Assembly: GCA_963680875.1 (NCBI GenBank)
Contig: OY804588.1
Location: 92,436,233-92,500,232 of the forward strand
Direction: 5' to 3'
Source of the DNA: Bathymodiolus brooksi
Taxonomy: Eukaryota; Mollusca; Bivalvia; Mytilida; Modiolidae
DNA: 64,000 bases
Both the position numbers and the translations under genes were made by a program. This document shows positions 22,701 through 35,102 of the stretch, piece after piece (position 1 is the first letter of the stretch; the number at the start of each line of letters is the position of its first letter). The notes beneath the pieces are model-generated. The model saw only the letters and a program-made list of their open reading frames with translations. It made no database searches and was not told where the DNA came from.

Positions 22701-24289
22701 TGGTTAAGTGCAGGGCACACAATAAAATGGCCAACAAGATAAAGGACAAAAAGACAAAACACTACACAGAAAACTGGATATTGGCAAGGTAGCTATAGTG
22801 GAAATCCAGATAGGACCAGAAAGCTCTGGAATATTTTATCTACTGAGAGATACATACTTCATATGCACGTACTGCAATAATGTTACTACATATGAATGCA
22901 AAGTTCACAATAAGAAAATTGAAATAATCCCTTTTGTTTCGTTTTTATCCGCCTCTCGCTGTCATTTTCTCTATGTAGGTCAATGTATCAAGCATATCTA
23001 TCTGTATCTGTGGTAGTCTTTATCCCAATGGAAACCATTCACCCAAATTTACTCAACAGGTGTCGCTCGAGTACCAACCGTGGTTAGCGGAGCGTTTTAT
23101 TATCGCTTAGACGTTTGTAACCTATGTAAACTATTATTTCAAACACAATTTCTATCTAATTATCCAACAATAATTATTTTTTATTTGTATAACAATATTC
23201 CTCAAGTTAACAACAAATGCATCATAAATTGTAACCATCTTCAGACATGTTACTAAATTACTGAAGTGATCACTTCATTACGTTGAAATAAGACAAGGAC
23301 AACGTTGCAATCATATCTGGGTCACGAGCACCTGTTACTAACTGTGAATGCGAATATAAAATAAACTGATGATTGAATACATTCTTATTAATTTTTTCTT
23401 ATGTTCTCCATGAGAAAAAAAATCAATATTTTCAATACTTTTGTAATTTAATAGTAAATACGCATAGCATACGTACAATAACTGTAGAATGAGGAAACTA
23501 TAGTACACGTGTACGTACGTTGTTAAACAAAGTTTGATATTTGTTCACATTCTTTGTATTTCCCTTTTTAAAAGATTTTCGTGTTGGTTTCTTAGTTTTG
23601 TTGTATCGTGATTTTCTACTTTCATGGTAAATAATCGTTTGTTAATGGTTAGAATCAAATAATTTCGATCAATTTCACATGCATTAATTATTCTTGGCGA
23701 ATGTTATGTACTGTTCTGTTCCGGATTCCAACCACGGTGGCTCGTCTTTAAGATATATAACTTTATTAATAAAAATATATGCACCCTTATATCATTTTTA
23801 AGATATATATATATATATATATATTATATAAAAAAAAACAACTAAGCGTGTTGGGACCTCATATTCATCTCATTGAAAAATAACTTCGTGATATAGCTGA
23901 ACAATTGCCGTAAACAACAATTACTCACTGATCCCCAACATGATGTTAAAAACATATTCTGTCTCAAACATAAATATCTACATTTATTAATCTACTATTT
24001 AAGTGGTTATTTTCGAAGGGGTGTTAATTTTGCCATTTTAGTCAAACTGTTCGCGTGGGCTCTAATTTTGCGAAAATTGGAAAAAGCAAAATTAAAAATT
24101 TTACGATTTCAGCTTTATCTTAAGCCATTCAAATAAGGCATCAAACATTCTGAAGATTTTGATAAAAAAAAAATCAAACGTGAATACCTGGGTCGTATTA
24201 TAGATAATGTTGATTTTTTTCATGAACAGTCATGTGCACATTTTATTTTCATCAACAGTCATGTGTGGATTTTATTTTTCATCAACAGT

Positions 24290-24520
24290 CGCTGAGTTGG
24301 ATTTTTATAGTGCTAGCTCACTAAAACAACAGTCCGCGGATAGACATGTCGCCCCACTCGGACACATTATCCTGATTCCGAGCCGACCAGTCCTTGCTCT
24401 ACCTCCTTAATGCTGTGTGCTTACCAGAGAAGCAACAAATATCAATTTGTAGTCTTTGGTATGACCCGACAGGGGCTCGAACCCACGATCTACCGCACTC
24501 GAGGCCGAGACACACATTCA
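24290..24520 (-). repeat. SINE family 2 copy
   Basis: The order is TTGGATTTTTATAGTGCTAGCTCACTAAAAC, then CAACAGTCCGCGGATAGACATGTCGC, then TTAATGCTGTGTGCTTACCAGAGAAGCAACAAAT, then GACCCGACAGGGGCTCGAACCCACGATC. The last part is a pol III B-box complement. This is the best-preserved of the three copies. Confidence 0.75.
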
Positions 24521-26005
24521 TGTCATTAAGGGGACGACCATTTAACTTTTAGGATGTTTTTTTCTGAAAAATAATATATTAATTATGTGGTGAAATTTTA
24601 AAGAAACAAAATAAATTGAAACGAAAGAAGCAAAAATATCATTAATCGGCCCTACAGTTCTCAACGAGAAATTTATGATAAAAATTTGAAGGGAATTTAC
24701 TTTTTTTTTGTATGTCCAAAAAATAAAAATCTAATTTGTGTTTCCTGTGAAAAAATATATCGCTGTGGGGGAAATAATAGTTTTCTGTGTAGTGTTTTGT
24801 AGATCAGTGATTGTCCTTTTTCTTTTGGCCATTGTATTGCCTGCCCTTGCGCTTGGGGATCTTAAAACTCTTCTTGCATTATTTTTGAAGCAAAAGCGAG
24901 TACGCAAATTTACATGGTTATACCCTAGGCTATGTATACAGTGTGAAAAAAATACGTGTCCAATTTTCAATCGGGTTCAATTTAGTCTGAAAACTCATGT
25001 GCAATATTATGTCATTAGACAACAAATGAATTAAAAAAACTCGTGTCCAATTTTACGTCATTAGACACCAAATGAAGTTAAAAAAAACCCACGTACATGC
25101 AATTTTACATTGCCATTGGCATTGCAGGCATTGGGCACTATAGCTATAGGCTATGATTGTTAACGGTGAAATAAACTAGAAAACAAGGTATTGGAAATAT
25201 CAAACTAAAATCTATTATGTTCACTTCCGTCCTCTCTATAGGCCGTGCCTACCGTCATATTACGCAACGTTTCAGATCAAGGACACCACGTAGGTAATGA
25301 TATTGCCATTTGATTACATTGGTTACAAACGTTTATCGGAAAACAAACGTTTTCCTAACCAACGTCTCACGCCACCTGGGGACTGGGGGAATGGGTGAAT
25401 GTCCTCCATTAAGGTATATTACAAACATTTTCCTAACCACCGTTGGTACAGCGACGCCACCTGGAGGGAAAATGGGTGAATGGTCTCCATTTCAATGGAT
25501 AGATGCGATCAATAAAATAAACAAAGTTGGAATTATTTAGTGAAATGACACTATCTATATAGCGAAGCGTGATATTAAATGACGGGATAGCCTCTTTTAT
25601 TATTTTTGAGAAGCCACTGTGTGAATACTGCTTCACACGAATAAAATGAAACACAGTTCGTATCCATAGAAATGGCGACTGTCTGTTGATGTTAGTGTCA
25701 CCATGGTAACAGTAAATGCATAACATATATTCGTAGTAACAATTTTATTAAAAAACATATAAATAAGTACATAATAATCCCTTTAGAAGTTTGTTTTATC
25801 ACATGTATATGATGTATATACATAATAATTCAATGACAATTCTAAATAATATATTTAGTAGACAAGTAAAATATAATGTATTTACTTCTAACATGAAAGC
25901 ATTCTTTTCTTTTGATTTTTCTATGGTTTATATAGCAGAATGTAAGCAACAACTAAGAACTATGAAATAATACACACAGATAGGAGATATTGCACACTTA
26001 AATCT

Positions 26006-26518
26006 GGGCTGTAGTTTTATTACTCTCAGAGAGCCGTGTAATAATTAACGACCTAGATGTATGGGCTGTAGTTTTATTACTCTCAGAGAGCCGTGTAATA
26101 ATTAACGACCTAGATGTATGGGCTGTAGTTTTATTACTCTCAGAGAGCCGTGTAATAATTAACGACCTAGATGTATGGGCTGTAGTTTTATTACTCTCAG
26201 AGAGCCGTGTAATAATTAACGACCTAGATGTATGGGCTGTAGTTTTATTACTCTCAGAGAGCCGTGTAATAATTAACGACCTAGATGTATGGGCTGTAGT
26301 TTTATTACTCTCAGAGAGCCGTGTAATAATTAACGACCTAGATATATGGGCTGTAGTTTTATTACTCTCAGAGAGCCGTGTAATAATTAACGACCTAGAT
26401 ATATGGGCTGTAGTTTTATTACTCTCAGAGAGCCGTGTAATAATTAACGACCTAGATGTATGGGCTGTAGTTTTATTACTCTCAGAGAGCCGTGTAATAA
26501 TTAACGACCTAGATGTGA
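26006..26518. repeat. 57-bp tandem array, exactly nine copies
   Basis: The unit is GGGCTGTAGTTTTATTACTC, TCAGAGAGCCGTGTAATAAT, TAACGACCTAGATGTAT. Copies are identical apart from GATGTAT/GATATAT near 26340 and 26400. Near-perfect identity points to recent expansion. The unit contains the inverted pair TTATTAC...GTAATAA, so each copy can form a small hairpin. Confidence 0.97.
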
Positions 26519-28770
26519 TATTACATGTTACATATCATTTATACCACGGTTTTCTGAGTTTAACCTTTAAGCGCGTTCGATTATTTAACGGTTTAATTCG
26601 AAAAAACGTGGTTTAAATATTACATATACAATAATGTAATGGCAATTCTAAATAATATATTTAGTATACATGTAAATATTTTCCAGTTTGATGGTCTGCT
26701 CACTTGCTTAAATACAAAGCACATCTTTATAACAATAAAACAAAGATTATTATATTCAACATTAAACATATAAGTAATTGTTGTATAAGCAGAATTAATT
26801 TGATGCAAATAAGTGAATCTAACTTGCTTAATACACAATAAACATTCTGAACATTTCTTGTTGATAAATAGTTGCAAATGAAGATTTTTAATTACTTTTT
26901 AATTTTTCAAATTCCAAATTGGATATATTTAGATGTTCTAATATTTCACTACTATGAATTACAATTTTGACTATTCAGAAATTATTTATAAAAAAATGTT
27001 GTGTTAGCAATGACTACATGGCATAGTCATTGTTAACACAACATTATTATTATTATTATGCTGACTGTTATATGCAGACAAAATATATTGAGAACTATTA
27101 CAATAAAGGAGGTCCTGATATTGGTGACTAATATATTGGATCAGATAATCTTGAAAGTGTGAGAATATTCTTTGTTTCATTTAAGGCTTTAAAAATATAA
27201 AGATTTTTGAAGTTTGAAATTTAATTAACAACAATAACAAGTATTAAAAAACAGTAACATGAATAATAGACGACTATGATAGATTGACAGATTGGATCCG
27301 CCCCCTTGCACGTGGACTAGCTATATATAGCTTGACAGACAGCTGAAAACCCAACCTTCCACGCGTGAAACTGGCATAGTAGATGTACTATTTTTGCATA
27401 GTATATCAACGCTATTTAATTCTTTGTGATATATGCCAAAATATCGTATGAACTTATATTACAGAAGAAATTTACAGAAAGCATAATAATTTCATATATT
27501 GCGAATTGTAAGATTTTACATTTAAATAAATATAGATGAATCTTGTTGTGTCGAAAATGATGGAACCGGTGAATTTACTTCAAAATGTCCGAAATTATTC
27601 TACAATGCATCTACAACAAAAAACAATTGATAATTAATTAATAAAAAAAATAAAATAATAATAATGAAATTTACAATGAATGTACTATAAATAGTACATG
27701 ATGACAATAGATGATATTGACAATTATATTTTGGTTCATAGTAGATATAACTGATATATTGTTGAAAGTGTCGCTAAAGACCATAAAGCTTACTCCCTCT
27801 AAGTGGACTATTGGTTCCACAACATGTCTCACGTCCTGTCTAATACTGTGAAAATACGTTTATTCGTGGATGCAAATTTTCGTTGTTCAATAAAACTTCA
27901 TTTGTTTGTGGGTTTCTAAATTCGTGGTTTTCATACTTGGCACATAATAGTTACTATGACATTTTTATATTTCGTTGGGTATCATATGTCATGGTTTTTT
28001 AATAAAACACGGAATCCTCGAAAATTGGTACGTCCTGAATAATAACACAGTATTCAAATGACGATTCAGGCCATCGGCTGTCTTTTATTGAACTCATAGT
28101 ATTCATATAACAACTTCTGTATAACGAAAATTAAGTATATTATGTATTAAGTTCATAATTAGGACTCTGTATTCTGTCAACAATGCTGGTCATTGGCTGT
28201 TTGCTCAGATGTGGAAAACACTTTCATGACGCATCATTTCAGTAACATGAGAGGTTTGGGCTCATAAAAACTAGATTAAAACCAGTCATTTTTTGTCAAG
28301 CCAGGGAAGTGAGCGGTCATATAAATGGGTTGTTAGGGGGAACCAGTTTACCTTTGTTTCTTTAATCTTCCGATTCGAATTTGAAACTGTTCCAACTTTT
28401 TGGTACTATTAATTACAACGAATGAAGAGTAAATAAATGTATTTCTTGAATTAACCCTGCTTCTGTTATGTTTTTGTCTCAATATTTAGTCTTTCCTGTG
28501 TAAGATGAACAAAGTACACGTGTCCGCGTTATCTCCTAACGTGTGTTCCTTTGTGTTGGTAGAACTGATAGTGTATCACCTGTAAGTCTAACGCGAAGTA
28601 CCGATGTCCGAGTTACCCACATCAAGTATTAAAGTGAATTTTATTTTGGAACTGTTCTGACGGTGTGGTATTTGTCTTTTTGCGTTTTTTTTTTAAATTT
28701 TAATACGTGATTTTATTTCTATCTAATTAGGCTTGAAAAGGGGGTTGTCGTTGTCGTAATCGTATGATAT
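26519..28770. other. Intergenic, no gene recognised
   Basis: It contains a near-perfect hairpin at 26995-27045 and a short SINE family 1 tail fragment at about 27765-27800 (TTGTTGAAAGTGTCGCTAAAGACC). The rest is AT-rich and unassigned. Confidence 0.4.
26995..27045. other. Inverted repeat: 22-bp stem, 7-base loop
   Basis: AATGTTGTGTTAGCAATGACTA is followed by a short loop (CATGGCA) and TAGTCATTGTTAACACAACATT. The two 22-base arms pair with a single mismatch. It may be the centre of a foldback element or a small-RNA precursor; the sequence alone cannot decide. Confidence 0.7.
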
Positions 28771-28771
28771 T

Positions 28772-29008
28772 TAGAAACACAACTACCTGTGTAATCAGTG
28801 ACTATCACCATTAACGTTGTGAGTTCGAATTCCGCTCATGACGAGGTGTACTCAATACAACATTATGTGATAAAGTTTGTCAAGTTACTCGCGACAGGTC
28901 GGTGGTTTTCTCCGGGTACTCCGGTTTCTTCCACCAATAAAACTCACCGACACGATAAAACAAACATATTGTTGAAAGTGGCGTCAAACACCATAAACCT
29001 AAACCATC
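28772..29008 (+). repeat. SINE family 1, full-length-type copy
   Basis: From the tRNA-like head (CAACTACCTGTGTAATCAGTG, then GTTGTGAGTTCGAATTCCG with the B box), through GTGTACTCAATACAACATTA and GTTTTCTCCGGGTACTCCGG, to the tail ATTGTTGAAAGTGGCGTCAA. It reads on the plus strand. Confidence 0.85.
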
Positions 29009-29339
29009 CTATCTTATTAGGTTTGAAATGTGCTGAATTATCTGGTAATCAACGAACTTCATTTCAAGTCGCTATGTATGTTCCCTATTGGGTCACGTTA
29101 ACACTCATATTCGATAGCGTTCAATCAATCACAAGTTCATGATATCCTGAGGCATTCGACAACATACATTTAGTGTGGTGTTTGGAAAGGTAAGAGAGTT
29201 GCCGAAATGAATAAATGTTAGGACATGACATATCGAATAAAAAGACCCAACGCACTTCTAATTTTAATTATATTGGAGTTTTGGACCCATAAAACTATCT
29301 TAACCCCGCCATTTTTTAATTGAAGTTATCAGTACTTAC

Positions 29340-29388
29340 AGTTGGTTATTCTTTTCTTTTTACGCTGTATGCACTGTTTGTAAAACAG
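29340..29388 (-). CDS. Candidate exon downstream in gene C (tentative)
   Basis: On the minus strand TATTTTTATTTCAG| and CAACT|GTAAGTACT are both strong splice signals around 49 bases. Entered in phase 1, as exon 30234-30857 requires, it reads (S)VLQTVHTA and then stops, so it could be a short terminal coding exon. Entered in phase 0 it is open and basic (LFYKQCIQRKKKRITN). The situation parallels the tentative end of gene A at 14491-14521. Confidence 0.3.
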
Positions 29389-30149
29389 CTGAAATAAAAA
29401 TATAAAGAAAAATAATGAAAAAAAAGTGATTGAAAAGAGACAATGGATTGGCTGTGATAGGTTATTTGCAATACGTACATTTATTGAAAACGTAAAAAAA
29501 AACCTGAAAGTTAGTTGTTTCATTTATTCAAAATTTATATTTAAAACAAAACAGACCCATTTCAAAGTAGGATGTTATAATCCTTGAATACGTTTATATA
29601 CATACAAAAGTGCCAACATTCCGACGTTGGCTAATTGTTGCGGTGTTTGATATTTCATTCAAAATAAAGTGTATTGTAACTGAATAACTATATGGGTATT
29701 AGAAGCAGATCTCAAGAGGGTACCCTGGGGCATCATCATAGGACCTAGTTATACTGTGCGGGAGGATTTTCCGACCCTCTCCATTATATTCTTTTAATTG
29801 TCATCCATAATCCCACCCCAATGCCACATTTTGGTCATAGTATCTTCGTGAATATAACTGATATTCTGTCTACCTAACTTAGAACAATAATCAGTAAATC
29901 AATTAATCAAACGCAATGTGCTGGATATCCAATTTTTCATAGGCTGACGATATCTGCATCGCCATGAAAGGGATAATTAGGATCCCATTTACCGATTCAA
30001 TCGCGGCACATTTCTGAATTTTAAACAATTGATATCGTAGTCTTTACTTTGCAATCAATGGTTTAAGGTGCTATTTCGTTTTATTGATATTATTGTCATT
30101 GTTAACCATTATCTATTTAAGCTTTCTTTTCATAAGCGAACATAAGCAA

Positions 30150-30205
30150 AATACCCCGCCACGACATAACTGAAAAGTGGCATTAAACATCATTACCCTA
30201 ACCTC
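30150..30205 (+). repeat. SINE family 1, tail fragment
   Basis: CCCGCCACGACATAACTGAA and AAGTGGCATTAAACATCATTACCCTAACC match the 3' tail of the SINE. It sits immediately beyond the donor of the gene C exon at 30234. Confidence 0.6.
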
Positions 30206-30233
30206 TAAGCAAAATACAGACAATTATACATAC

Positions 30234-30857
30234 ATCTTGGAATAGTTCTAGCAAAGTTGATAAAGTCAGCAGGCTGAGCATTACTTTGTATTGGGACTAT
30301 CGCTAACACGGGTCTTCTATTTGTTGCCATTCCGTCTGCTCTGTCTAAATTCATTGGGACTAGTGCAAATCTAGCATCAGGTGAACTAGCCATGCCATTA
30401 TTTTGTGTGCGTATTGGTTCAATTGTTTGGGTTATTGTGCCTTCTCCACCATGACCCCTGGTTATATCTGCTCCGTGTTGTCCTACATTACTATTGGCTT
30501 GTGTTCCTGATCCACCTCCAGTTTGGGTTTGTATGATGGTCTCTTCAATAGTATGTGTTGTTCCTCCATCTGCAGATATTCTTGCTCCTTCGGCGGCTTG
30601 TATGTTGGACCCATCTGCAACATGCGTTCCTGCATCATGTCCAGCGTGCATCATGGCTTCATTTTCAGCTTGTATTCTGGCCTCATCTGCAATTTGTGAT
30701 CTTGATCTACGTGGGCCTTGTGCTCTTGCAACTCTCAGAGCTTGTGCTCTTGCCGCTCTGGTAGCTTGTATCCTTGCTGCTCTAACGGCTTGTGCTCTTG
30801 TCATACTGACTGGTCTTGTTCGTCTGAGACCTGCTCTTATTTGGGCTGCTCTAAAGG
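30234..30857 (-). CDS. Gene C exon 2, 208 codons, Ala/Arg/Gln-rich then Gly/Thr/Ile-rich
   Basis: On the minus strand, acceptor CTTACTTGAACAG| (30858) and donor CCAAGAT|GTATGT (30233) enclose 624 bases in phase 1-1. With the G from exon 1 it begins AFRAAQIRAGLRR, then a repeat of the pattern A-R-x-Q/A (TRAQAVRAARIQATRAARAQ). The middle is rich in Ala, Asp, Gly and His (HAGHDAGTHVADGSN) with IQA/TQT steps. The end is less repetitive (FALVPMNLDRADG, PVLAIVPIQSNAQPADFINF). The basic first part should be soluble and could bind acidic polymers or mineral-associated partners; that is inference. It shares an Arg/Ala style with the 17-codon exon of gene B at 56036-56086. Confidence 0.75.
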
Positions 30858-31139
30858 CTGTTCAAGTAAGAACACATTACAACGATAAGAGAAAACGACC
30901 AATAATGTCAAAGTAGAATTATTCCAGACAAATTTCAAAACCGGATGATTTACTCTCAATAAAAAAAATTATTTAAACTATTAGATATATAGACAGTCTA
31001 CTCACAATGTGGAAAATATCAAACTGAACCAGAGGTAATCCAACAATCTTCTTTAACTATCATTGCAGTCTACACCTTTTAAGTTCAATGTGTGTTGCTA
31101 TGTACACTATGTTTATTGTATATTTTGTTTTGTTTGTTC

Positions 31140-31455
31140 AATTGCTTAGCTAAGAAAAGTTTGAAGATACCGAAAAAGTAATCAGAAGCCGTAAATTGCA
31201 GGAGGACAGACAATGGAATGGCAAAAAGAAAAAGTAAAGAAGTACAAACAAGGATCTACAAAACACTACACAGAACACTAAAGATCGAACATTATGAACG
31301 TTGTTTTTTCTTGTAGATTTGGTACATTTATACGACTTACCTTTTATCTTTATTAAGGTATTTCAACACACACAATATATATTTAGTTTTAATGATATAG
31401 GTTATATCTGAAAGAATAGTACAAAGATACACAGCCCAAGGCTTAATGTCAGAAA
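31140..31455 (-). repeat. Dispersed repeat, inverted copy of 7975-8260
   Basis: GAAGATACCGAAAAAGTAATCAGAAGCCG, AACAAGGATCTACAAAACAC and AAGATACACAGCCCAAGGCTTAA are reverse complements of the segment at 7975-8260, in the same order. Copies inside introns of two different genes show it is a mobile, not a gene-specific, sequence. Confidence 0.65.
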
Positions 31456-32279
31456 CTTTTGAGTACAAATTTTGAACTGTTTATTATTTACTCATGCTGT
31501 AAAAATAACTGGACATAGTGATTTGAATGACCATTTTTCTTGAGTACGAGAACAAAACTCTACTTGATAGTTTTATGACCGTCAGACTGGACAAAGAAGT
31601 GTTTATGATTTGATATAACTATGTGTAAAATTGTGCATGTGCACTATGTTGTTTTGTATGTAACATATATGTATTTATGTGTATTAGTACTATTTTTCTG
31701 ATTTTATCACCGACTACAATAACATTATGAGTCAATGTGAACATCTCCGACAACGATACATCGTGTGATGGACAGCGCTGACATATTTTGATTGTAAATT
31801 GGTTGATGATCTAACTCGAGTTTCATAACATTCAACATCAAAGCATCCAATTTACAGATGGTAAGACTAGAAACACTATAGGAAAGGAAACATAAGAACT
31901 GAACACAGAACAAGCACAATATATAATCGAACTTTGCGTCATAAATTCAAAACATATCCATAACAATCCATTTTAAATGTGTTTGTGGTATATAACACTT
32001 TGAAAGTATCTGCATCAATATATTCTCAATCAATGTATCTTTTGCAAAGGTTTTGAAGCTATCCATACCAATACCTTCTCAATGTATCTGTTTTAAAATA
32101 CTTTTGGAGACACGTGTAACAGTATCCTTTGAATGTATTTGTTTAAATATGTTTGTAGGATTTTGGCTATCTGTTAAAGCCTTTTGATTTTCTTGCTCCT
32201 AAATACTGCTTAGGTATTTCAAAATTTCTGACATCCTGAGCGTAAATGATGAATGTCATCGCAGAATCGAACTAAATTG

Positions 32280-32770
32280 TAAATTTACATCTTTATGCCC
32301 TGTGGTTTTGATGCTCTCAAAGACTTTTAAGTTATTTAGCTTGCCAATCTGATAAATTTGAGCGTACCTGATGAAGATTTTCCCAGTAGGCGTCGTGCGC
32401 ACTAAATTAGATATCTACTTTTTTTTATTACTATCCTTCTGCTGGTGGACTATTAGTTCCCGGGAATATCATCCGACCAGTAGTTATTCTGCTCTGACAA
32501 GATATATTTGTTATTGAAATCTACAGTTCCTGAATAATGTAATTTATTATTGATAATAAGGTTCTCCTCTCTCAGGCATAAGTGTTTAGCAGTTTTGTTA
32601 CTACATCGGAATGTTGTCTAGTGCCACTAATTGTCTGTAGGACTATTGCTAGTTTACAAGGGCTAGAATTCCAGAAACGCCTTGCGCGCACTAAGTTAGA
32701 TATCTACCTTATTATTACTAATACGTTTATTGAGAAATTGTTCCATGTAAGTACTGACTATCAGTCGCTA
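32280..32770 (+). repeat. Dispersed element with GCGTCGTGCGCACTAAAT box, two partial units
   Basis: CCTGATGAAGATTTTCCCAG followed by GCGTCGTGCGCACTAAATTAGATATCTAC, with a second, shorter unit at about 32600-32715. Downstream lie GTGGACTATTAGTTCCCGGG and ATCATCCGACCAGTAG. Related copies occur at about 53880-54045, 56695-57000 and 62925-63025. It is probably a non-autonomous retroelement. Confidence 0.65.
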
Positions 32771-34888
32771 TGGTAGCAGGGGTGTACAAACGAGTGAAAC
32801 AAGCAATGATGTTTTGTGATTTTTGTTTATGGTATAGTCTAAATAACTGTGTATGCCGTTGTGGTTTTCCTGCTTCCAAAGAATTTGAATTATGTGGCTT
32901 TCAAATCTTTGGCATTCTCCCTTTCTGTCACATTTCGAATACAATAGATATCGACACAATAAATGCAATATCAGTATTTTGCTGTATATTTATAAATATT
33001 CCTTGACCTTTTTGTTTTTATTTTAAGCATATGAACAAAATAATAACTGTTTTAATGTATCATAATATTGTGTGAAACATGCTATATTTGTTTGGTGGAT
33101 GACATGCTGGATTAATCATGCAATAGACCAAAGCACATACCCGATTAAATCTAAAATAATACTTCTTTGACGTTTGTCTTTCATAGAAGTTATTTCCCTT
33201 ACAGAGGACAAAATGGTTTCCGTTTCTTGCAAGAGCAACGGAAACGACAAAGAATTAGAGTATAATTTTATTGCAATTTGTAGAAATTTGAACCTTGTAA
33301 AATATAACTGGATACTTTTATAGAAAATAAAATGTTCGCAATTTGCTACAATAATTAAATTCCATACATTGCATTCATTTCCTTTAACATTGCATGAAAT
33401 TGACAATTTTGCCCACATACAGGGAAAGTAACTCTTACAAAAATGTGAAAAAATATAATTTTAGAATTAAGTCGGTAATGTACTAATGGTATATTGTATC
33501 AACACATGCATTATTGTCAGTTTGTCTAGTAAAACATGCAATTCTCTAAAAGGTATATTTGACACGCCAGCTTTCTGCTATAGAAAAGATTTTACAAGAA
33601 CTGCAAAATAATAAAATGCCAAATATTTAATTTCGTGAATTTATATTTTGGGTTTGGTTTTTCATGTGTTCATGAAAAAGACCGTGTTTTTTTTTGTTTT
33701 TTTTTTATCAAATTACATTTTTTCCCAAGTTATACTTGCATATATTCATGCACTTTTGTTCAAGTAAATTTCAAAGCTTGTTGAAATACACTATTTCCAT
33801 TGGCTATGCAAAATGTGAATCAAATATCGATATAGTTTCTGATCTGAATGGTGTCGTTTTCCATGAACTCCTTATAATAAGTACCCGAATCGTTTCTACG
33901 TGTAAATAGATACTAACTAAACATAAATAATTTGAATAAAGACAAATAATTTATTACAAAATTTTATTTCCCTCAACATACATAAACAAGGTCTTTACAA
34001 AACTAATCGGATAAGGTCTAATCTAGTAACAATACAATATGGTAATTGACTGCTGAAAATTCAATAATGAATAATATTTAGGTCCACTCGATACACCATA
34101 TTAATTATTTCTTTAATACTAATGATAAATTTATTTCCAATTAATTACAGCAGTAAGTATATGTTTTGCTTAAATATTTTGTCGGCCATCTTGAAAATAA
34201 AAACAACATAATCATCAATGGCGTATTATTATTGCACCACTAACCAAATTCAATATACAATTTTTACAATAATGTAAGTTAGTAGCAAAACAATGTCTCA
34301 TTTACAAAATTAGTAATTATTAAAATATAACTACATATATAAAATCAATATTACATTGATTAAATTTCATCGTTAATACAAGCATTAATTATTGCTGTCC
34401 ATGTTTCAATGAGATTCTATGGCGCGTTAGAGTCAGCCTCTAATATATCCCACAATTAATATACTATTTCGTCACTTCCGTCTAACCTTGTGTAGTGGCC
34501 CCTACAATGGATAAGAGTCAGGGCTTAGCATAATATATTTATATAAAAAAATAATCACTTAATATTTCATTGCAATAAACAAAATCTCGCTAGAATAAAT
34601 TATATATTTATATAAAAAATGGTCATTATATACTTTTTTGTAATAGTAAATATGTTTTAAAATAAATAAAAAAGACATGAAATGTCCTTTAGCTAAGCAA
34701 AACAATGTAATATTATGTTATTTTATTTTTTCATTTGTTGACCTTCATATGATGTTCCATTGTAGTATTGGATTTTTTTATTGCCAGCTTATTTTTCTAT
34801 CAAAATAAATATGCTCCTTAGGGACCAATCATTTCCTTACTCAAAGATAATTTGTTATCGTTCCGTAGACAAGAGGGATATTTTGTTT

Positions 34889-35102
34889 CCTTAATTCTAT
34901 GATTTCTTAATCAGACAGAATTGTGTATCGTCTTTTAGACAGAATGGTATTACATTCCCTTATTCCTGGAATTTCTAGTATAGAAAGAAAATCTTCCTTA
35001 ATTCTATGATTTCTTAATCAGACAGAATTTTGTATCGTCTTTTAGACAGAATGGTATTACATTCCCTTATTCCTGGAATTTCTAGTATAGAAAGAAAATC
35101 TT
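34889..35102. repeat. 107-bp direct repeat, two copies
   Basis: CCTTAATTCTATGATTTCTT at 34889 recurs at 34996. Both copies continue through CGTCTTTTAGACAGAATGGT to TCTAGTATAGAAAGAAAATC with one or two differences, so the duplication is recent. Confidence 0.9.

Larger units (their letters stand above)
20905..26005. other. Intergenic stretch between genes A and C
   Basis: No exon is recognised. It contains a dispersed-repeat fragment at about 21055-21230, a SINE family 1 fragment at about 22553-22700, a TA microsatellite at about 23805-23826, SINE family 2 at 24290-24520, and a local duplication of TTTCCTAACCA...GCCACCTGG at 25350-25460. Open frames up to about 98 codons (24738-25034) look like chance. 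Confidence 0.45.

Noticed and set aside
24738..25034. 98-codon plus-strand open frame with a hydrophobic start
   Set aside because: It overlaps a dispersed-repeat fragment, has no splice context, and an equally long frame lies on the other strand.
28772..28860. tRNA genes suggested by box B sequences such as GAGTTCGAATTCC
   Set aside because: No cloverleaf can be closed; these are heads of SINE copies present many times in the window.
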